64,000 bases of DNA from Bolinopsis microptera (lineage: Eukaryota; Ctenophora; Tentaculata; Lobata; Bolinopsidae), in the NCBI RefSeq assembly GCF_026151205.1, contig NC_087084.1, positions 12,985,453-13,049,452 on the forward strand, read 5' to 3'. Shown here one piece after another: positions 58,201-64,000 of the stretch (position 1 is its first letter; every line of letters starts with the position of its first letter). Below the pieces are notes generated by a model. It was not told the DNA's origin, searched no databases, and saw only the letters and a program-made list of their open reading frames with translations. The position numbers and the translations under genes were made by a program.

Positions 58201-61200
58201 TTCCTCAAGTTCATGTGCTGGTTGTTGGGGATTTTAGCGGTCCTTTTTAATCTCATGACCATTTGTCGAACTTGGTTTGCCGCCGAAGATAAGAACACTA
58301 CGGTTATGAGAAACAGGCTCTTGGTGTTTCTGATCTCCGTTGGAGACTTCCTAATGGGTGTACATTTGCTGTGGTTGGCTGTCAACGACACTATTGTGTA
58401 CGGGGAAAATTACTGCTCCAACCAGCTCGTTTGGCTGTCAAGCTTTGGTTGCTCAGCTATCGGCGTTATCAGCACGATTGGAAGCCAGATGTCATTACTT
58501 TCCATGACTTTTCTCAGTACAGTACGAGTAGCTGGGGTCAACAAGAAAAACACGTCGAGGAGGAAAGTTAAAAATAAAGCAATTCTAAAGATAGTTTCGG
58601 TGATGGCAGCGATTTTATTGATATCAGTGACCGTAGCAGTGGTCCCTTTGGTCCATTATTTTGATGATTTCTTTGTGAATGGTATGACGTATAAACCTTC
58701 AGTAAGATTGTTCATAGGGGCACCAGGGAAAGATGCTCATCTTGGTATACTACAAGAATACTACGGGAAAATAAAATCTGGGACTCTCAGCTGGAGAATT
58801 ATAAACGATCTAGTTGATGGAATGTTTTCCAATGATTATGGAGGTGACGTTCTCGGCCGAAAGAAACTCGAGTTTTATGGAAATGATGGTGTTTGCCTCT
58901 TCAAGTTTTTTGTTAAACCTAATGACCCACAAAGATTTTATACTTGGACAATCCTGGCGATGAACATGCTCTGTTTTATTATCATCTCAATATCTTACAT
59001 ATACATCAACATTACAGCTAATGCAGCCAGCCAGAAAATCGGAAACAAGAACAGAAAACTACAACAAAAAATATCACTGATCATTGCGACCGATTTCTTC
59101 TGTTGGTTACCTATTGTCATCGCATGCTGCCTTCATTCCAGTGAAGTTATCGACGCCACACCCTGGTACCCAATGATTTCAATAATATTTCTACCAATAA
59201 ACTCGGTTATCAACCCTTTACTGTACAACGATTTTGTAGCGAATTCTGCAAGTTCACTGTTTAAGTGGTTGGAAACAACTCTGAAACCAAAGTGTGCTCA
59301 AGAAGTGCCTGCTGATCCGGGTGATGGTATTGGTCACCCTACCACAGGGATACACGTAAAAACACTCACCAGGAAATCGGAAAACAATGTGCAGAATGTG
59401 GTAAATAACGTTGAACAAGGTAAGAAAACCGATAGCCCATATCAAAATGTGCAAGTTCACATTGAAGGAAGCGAGAAAACCCATAGCACAGTTAAAAATG
59501 TGCAAGTTCACATTGAAGGAAGCGAGAAAACCCATAGCACAGTTAAAAATGTGCCAGTTCAAAATGACATTGAACAAGATCCAGTTCAAGATATGCGAGA
59601 TAACGTTGAACAAGGTAAGAAAACCGATAGCCCATATCAAAATGTGCAAGTTCACATTGAAGGATGCGAGAAAACCCATAGCACAGTTAAAAATGTGCTA
59701 GTTCAAAATGACATCGAACAAGATCCAGTTCAAGATATGCGAGATAACGTTGAACAAAGTAAGAAAACCGATAGCCCATATCAAAATGTGCAAGTTTACA
59801 TTGAGCGAGGCGAGAAAACCCATAGCACAGTTAAAAATGTGCTAGTTCAAAATGACATCGAACAAGATCCAGTTCAAGATATGCGAGATAACGTTGAACA
59901 AGGTAAGAAAACCGATAGCCCATATCAAAATGTGCAAGTTTACATTGAAGGATGCGAGAAAACCCATAGCACAGTTAAAAATGTGCTAGTTCAAAATGAC
60001 ATCGAACAAGATCCAGTTCAAGATATGCGAGATAACGTTGAACAAGGTAAGAAAACCGATAGCCCATATCAAAATGTGCAAGTTTACATTGAGCGAGGCG
60101 AGAAAACCCATAGCACAGTTAAAAATGTGCTAGTTCAAAATGACATCGAACAAGATCCAGTTCAAGATATGCGAGATAACGTTGAACAAGGTAAGAAAAC
60201 CGATAGCCCATATCAAAATGTGCAAGTTTACATTGAGCGAGGCGAGAAAACCCATAGCACAGTTAAAAATGTGCTAGTTCAAAATGACATCGAACAAGAT
60301 CCAGTTCAAGATATGCGAGATAACGTTGAACAAGGTAAGAAAACCGATAGCCCATATCAAAATGTGCAAGTTCACATTGAACGAGGCGAGAAAACAGATA
60401 ACCCAGATCAAGAGGTGCAAGATGAAATTGGACATGGTAAGAAAAAGACTGATGATCAAGATCAAGACGATATTGAACAAAGGAAGAGCACTGATAACTC
60501 AGTTCAAAATGTGCAAGTTCACATTGAACGAAGCAAGAAAACTGATAACTCACACCAAGATGTGCAAGATGACATTGAAGGAAGCGAGAAAACCCATAGC
60601 ACAGTTCAAGATGTGCAAGATGACATTGGACATGGTAAGAAAAAAACTGATGATCAAGATCAAAAGGATATTGAACAAAGCAAGAAAACTGATAACTCAG
60701 TTCAAGATGTGCAAGATGACATTGGACATGGTAAGAAAAAAACTGATGATCAAGATCAAAAGGATATTGAACAAAGCAAGAAAACTGATAACTCAGTTCA
60801 AAATGTGCAAGTTCACATTGAACGAAGCAAGAAAACTGATAACTCACACCAAGATGTGCAAGATGACATTGAAGGAAGCGAGAAAACCCATAGCACAGTT
60901 CAAGATGTGCAAGATGACATTGAAGGAAGCGAGAAAACCCATAGCACAGTTCAAGATGTGCAAGATGACATTGAAGGAAGCGAGAAAACCCATAGCACAG
61001 TTCAAGATGTGCAAGATGACATTGAAGGAAGCGAGAAAACCCATAGCACAGTTCAAGATGTGCAAGATGACATTGAAGGAAGCGAGAAAACCCATAGCAC
61101 AGTTCAAGATGTGCAAGATGACATTGGACATGGTAAGAAAAAAACTGATGATCAAGATCAAAAGGATATTGAACAAAGCAAGAAAACTGATAACTCAGTT

Positions 61201-62229
61201 CAAGATGTGCAAGATGACATTGGACATGGTAAGAAAAAAACTGATGATCAAGATCAAAAGGATATTGAACAAAGCAAGAAAACTGATAACTCAGTTCAAA
61301 ATGTGCAAGTTCACATTGAAGGAAGCGAGAAAACCCATAGCACAGTTCAAGATGTGCAAGATGACATTGGACATGGTAAGAAAAAGACTGATGATCAAGA
61401 TCAAGACGATATTGAACAAAGGAAGAGCACTGATAACTCAGTTCAAAATGTGCAAGTTCACATTGAACGAAGCAAGAAAACTGATAACTCAAACCAAGAT
61501 GTGCAAGATGACATTGGACATGGTAAGAAAAAGACTGATGATCAAGATCAAAAGGATATTGAACAAAGGAAGAGAACTGATAACTCAGTTCAAAATGTGC
61601 AAGTTCACATTGAACGAGGCGAGAACACTGATAACTCATACCAAGATGGGCAAGATGACATTGGACATGGTAATAAAAAGACTGATGATCAAGACGATAT
61701 TGAACAAAGGAAGAGCACTGATAACTCAGTTCAAAATGTGCAAGTTCACATTGAACGAAGCAAGAAAACTGATAACTCACACCAAGATGTGCAAGATGAC
61801 ATTGAACATGGTGAGAAAAAGACTGATGATCAAGATCAAGAGGATATTGAACAAAGCAAGAGAACTGATAACTCAGTTCAAAATGTGCAAGTTCACATTG
61901 AACGAGACGAGAACACTGATAACTCACACCAAGATGTGCAAGATGAAATTGGACATGGTGAGAAAAAGACTGATGATCAAGATCAAAAGGATATTGAACA
62001 AAGGAAGAGCACTGATAACTCAGTTCAAAATGTGCAAGTTCACATTGAACGAGGCGAGAACACTGATAACTCATACCAAGATGGGCAAGATGACATTGGA
62101 CATGGTGAGAAAAAGACTGATGATCAAGATCAAGAGGACATTGAACAAAGGAAGAGAACTGATAACTCACACCAAGATGTGCAAGATGACATTGGACATG
62201 GTGAGAAAACAGATGATCAAGATGGGTAA
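52248..62229 (+). CDS. Receptor C: intact SRCR-like/LDLa class-A GPCR with a ~1000-residue repeat tail
   Basis: Exons by hand: 52248-52326, 52450-52544, 52932-53211, 54242-54936, 56599-56720, 56841-56949 and 57181-62229, summing to 6429 nt (2142 residues). Signal peptide MTKIIILLIVSGVVTVGSA. Domain order is as in receptor B; LDLa pair at ~726-790, seven helices ~802-1143 with SVGDFLMG, CWLPI and NPLLY. Helix 3 has VRV in place of DRY. Loop 2 carries an ~85-residue insertion before FYGNDGVCLF. The tail (~1144-2142) is made of more than 50 variants of a 17-residue unit (QDVQDDIEGSEKTHSTV, QNVQVHIERSKKTDNSH), strongly charged and probably disordered. Such a tail is far longer than usual for class-A GPCRs. 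Intron 4 is bounded by splice-site-bearing minisatellites. The frame stays open through all repeats, arguing for selection on the tail. Confidence 0.82.
53250..53386. mobile_element. Short palindromic MITE in intron 3 of receptor C
   Basis: 'gttacggtaacagccctct' near the left end is mirrored by 'agagggctgttaccgtaac' near the right, with CCGGCTATT/AATAGCCGG-like outer ends and a ~60-bp loop. Confidence 0.8.
54933..56124 (+). repeat. 32-bp minisatellite, 37 units, at the 5' splice site of intron 4 of receptor C
   Basis: The unit is 'tttggttagtgaactg' plus 'ctatttctattgagag', repeated 37 times with only two recurring variants ('gtggactg', 'gagatttt'). The first unit begins at the last exon codons: TTTG is exonic and GTTAGT is the donor. 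Each further unit therefore repeats the exon-end/donor sequence inside the intron. The array ends at 'tttggtttgaat'. Confidence 0.95.
56514..56598 (+). repeat. 11-14-bp repeats ending at the intron 4 acceptor of receptor C
   Basis: Units of 'aacaacaccctag' / 'aacaacaccctaa' shorten to 'aacaccctaa' and finish in 'aacaccctag', whose AG is the splice acceptor used before exon 5. Two earlier intact 'ccctag' copies precede it. Confidence 0.9.
59395..62229 (+). repeat. Coding repeat array in the tail of receptor C with 144-bp higher-order units
   Basis: More than 50 units of about 51 bp. From 59601 to 60321 they are organised into 144-bp (48-residue) higher-order repeats: 'taacgttgaa' recurs at 59601, 59745, 59889, 60033, 60177 and 60321. 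A second block (60838-61100) is five or six copies of a single 51-bp unit. All unit lengths are multiples of three, so other frames on both strands also stay open. Confidence 0.95.
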
Positions 62230-62350
62230 ACAAAAGGGTTAATTACTAAAGTGACCTCAGACGAATTATATATAACGTGTATTTATGTCATGTATAATAT
62301 GTATAATACAATGTATAATATGTCGAGTAATTTTATAAACGAGATCTCAC

Positions 62351-62704
62351 CTGAGTTCTGATCTGACTTGTCTTTCTTTGCGCCCGCTTTTTTACCGTTC
62401 TTATAGGAGCACTTGTAATCCTGGGTATTTTAAACATGAAAACATTTAACTAGTAACTACGGTATCAGTAATATAATCTAAATAAATAATGGCTTTCTGT
62501 AGCCGGGACTCATTTTCAGTTTCTGAGGTAGAAAATGTATTTAAGATTTCAATGAATTACAATGGTTAATCAACTTACAGCGTCGTTTTCCTCGTCATAG
62601 AATCCTCCGTACAAACCAGAGTAGAAAGGGTCAGCTTCGTTCTTTTCCATTACCTCCTTCATCCGACAGCCGGCGTTGGCTCGTCTTGATCTTGACGCCG
62701 CCAT
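62351..62704 (-). CDS. VPS72: YL1/VPS72-like N-terminus (exons 1 and 2), chromatin-remodelling subunit
   Basis: Minus strand, exon 1 62704-62579 (42 codons, GTAAGT donor, phase 0) and exon 2 62420-62351 (acceptor 'aatacccag', G|GTGAG donor, phase 1). The reading RSRRANAGCRM ... DPFYSGLYGGFYDEENDA followed by DYKC matches the N-terminal signature of YL1/VPS72 proteins (R+RANAG.RM, FY...YGGF.EE). Known YL1 is a subunit of SRCAP/SWR1 and TIP60 complexes and chaperones histone H2A.Z through this acidic N-terminus. A Lys-rich stretch (NGKKAGAKKDK) follows. The rest of the protein is not next to it: receptor C ends 122 bp downstream. The best continuation is the acidic exon at 34009-34244. The conserved YL1 C-terminal domain was not found in the window. 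Confidence 0.6.
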
Positions 62705-63306
62705 GCTAGTAATTCAAACAGTTATCGATCAGGGTTGATACGAATACGATCAAGCGAATCTAAAATCTAAAATTTGTTTCGGGTTCAGTTATGCAATCAC
62801 AGAATATGAGCTAGTTAATTTAATACATTCACAAATTCATCGACTAAAATTCAGACTTAAACGAGACCAGCGATCTATCAAATCAGGCATAGAACGCGCA
62901 TGCATGCGCGCGAAGCATCTTCGATAGATATTGAAACTTTGTCTTCGCCGCATACGAACATGTGAATATATTAGTGTACCGACACTGTGCCAATGACATG
63001 GAATGCAGGAAAGTTACCAGAACGAATTACATTCATGATATTTAGCATAATATACATGCATAAACAATAAATTATATGATCATTCCAAAAATTAACAAAA
63101 TCTGATACAATCGAAACTATAATTCCCAAAAGGAAGTTAAATTAAGGGGTTAAAGATTATTATTAATATCGAATCATATCTGGTCACGGGTTAGATTTCA
63201 TTCTTTTATATAATTATAAATTCTAAATCTATCTTCTACATAAAAAACCCGAATTTATAAATACAGAACTTAAACCAGGAGTCTGCAATCTATTTAACGA
63301 AAACTT
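62705..63306. other. Intergenic interval between the YL1-like gene and HADH
   Basis: Probably the promoter of the YL1-like gene, with 'gaacgcgcatgcatgcgcgcg' near 62890 (quoted in part as 'gcgcatgcatgcgcg', a perfect palindrome). No gene seen. Confidence 0.5.
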
Positions 63307-63877
63307 TTAATGCTTATAAAAACCCTCGCCAGTCTTATTACCAAGCTTTCCCTCTGAAACCAGCTTTTTGAGAGACTCTGGTGTTTTGAAGAGCTCAACA
63401 TCAGGGTATTTCTCGCTCCACCCATCAAGGATAAAGCAACATGTGTCGAGTCCAACATAGTCAGCAAGTTGGAGGGGACCCATTGGGTGACCAGCACCTA
63501 GCTTCATTGCTGTGTCAATATCTTGCGCGGAGGCAACACCTGAAATTGATACGGGTTCAATCATTTCTCATTATTTTTATTTGTTTTCGCCAAAATATAT
63601 TTCAGTAATATGTGTCAAACCTCCTACCAAACCCTTCCTTCAAAATGGTAGGAAATCTTTGAATATGAAGTATAAAATGTTTAAAATTCTCTGAAATTTC
63701 CCCCAAATGCATACCTCTTTCCAGCATTTTGATGGCCTCAGCCAAATTTGGCACCAACAATCGGTTAACAATAAACCCGGGGGTATCAGAGCACTCCACA
63801 GTTACTTTTCCCAGCTTCTTTCCGAATGCTGTCAGGGCTGAAAGTGTCTCGGCAGATGTGTCCGCTGTTTTCACTAC
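63307..63877 (-). CDS. HADH: 3-hydroxyacyl-CoA dehydrogenase, last two exons (partial)
   Basis: Minus strand. Exon 63877-63715 reads [18 protein letters not shown], then [20 protein letters not shown] and MLERG, ending phase 1 at a GTATGC donor. The last exon, 63539-63307, reads [20 protein letters not shown], then ADYVGLDTC, and ends KTGEGFYKH-stop. [18 protein letters not shown] and the GEGFY ending are hallmarks of the C-terminal dimerisation/substrate domain of mitochondrial short-chain L-3-hydroxyacyl-CoA dehydrogenase, the third step of fatty-acid beta-oxidation (NAD+-dependent). The Rossmann domain lies beyond the window's right edge. The usual human protein ends one or two residues later (FYKYK). 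No frameshift or missing key residue was seen. Confidence 0.92.
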
Positions 63878-64000
63878 CTGTTTAGTTTTTATCAGTTTAA
63901 AGTTTTACAAGTTTAAATACAAAAATGAATCAGATATTAGCAATGTAAATAATGTCAGATCAGCGGTACTAAAATGTAATCCGATATCGGTTAATGAATT

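Noticed and set aside
60263-62242. 650-residue open frames on the minus strand and in another plus frame across the receptor C tail
   Set aside because: All repeat units are multiples of three, so any unit without a stop stays open in every frame; only the plus frame continues from the seven-helix exon with consistent coding.

Overview
The window is animal nuclear DNA. It is AT-rich, with spliced genes using GT/AG introns, metazoan-type receptors, many non-LTR retrotransposon relics and a dense load of small inverted-repeat elements. The gene content (ankyrin/XK-related fusion, LDLa-bearing leucine-rich-repeat-receptor-like GPCRs, HADH, a YL1/VPS72-like gene) fits an invertebrate, perhaps an early-branching one such as a cnidarian. 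I cannot fix the phylum from sequence alone, and no prokaryotic, organellar or rRNA/tRNA signal was seen.

Left part (1-15.6 kb). A pentanucleotide satellite is followed by an intronless seven-helix membrane protein on the minus strand (1222-2526) and a nearly full-length but broken LINE on the minus strand (3641-8282; esterase-like ORF1, AP-endonuclease/RT ORF2). After that come nested repeats: three ~290-bp dispersed copies, ~390-bp direct repeats, a Penelope-like GIY-YIG fragment and the first arm of a ~2.1-kb inverted duplication (10846-12960).

Middle (15.6-34 kb). A single-exon 1024-residue gene fuses ankyrin repeats to an XK-related (scramblase-type) membrane domain (17612-20686). It lies between the two arms of the inverted duplication; the second arm (25038-27725) carries a 596-bp insertion whose empty site is preserved in the first arm. 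A hAT-type MITE with a perfect 8-bp target duplication, a 5'-truncated RNase-H-bearing LINE, further MITEs and a degenerate telomere-like patch follow.

Right part (34-62.3 kb). The most striking feature is a head-to-tail cluster of three paralogous seven-exon receptor genes on the plus strand (A 35634-41592, B 45855-51097, C 52248-62229). Each has a signal peptide, a divergent SRCR-like region, a long Cys-rich/LDLa ectodomain, a class-A seven-helix domain related to relaxin/LGR-type receptors with a large insertion in extracellular loop 2, and a cytoplasmic tail of 17-residue repeats. The tail grows from about 10 units (A) and 8 (B) to more than 50 (C, ~940 residues). I derived the exons by hand; intron phases (1,0,1,0,2,0) agree in all three and the B and C coding sums are exact multiples of three. 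Copy A has two 1-bp frameshifts. Intron 4 of C opens with 37 copies of a 32-bp unit that repeats its own 5' splice site and closes with repeats that duplicate its 3' splice site.

Right end (minus strand). A YL1/VPS72-like first two exons (62351-62704) lie downstream of the last two HADH exons (63307-63877). A phase-compatible acidic exon at 34009-34244, also minus strand, raises the possibility that the whole receptor cluster is nested inside one ~28-kb intron of the YL1-like gene.
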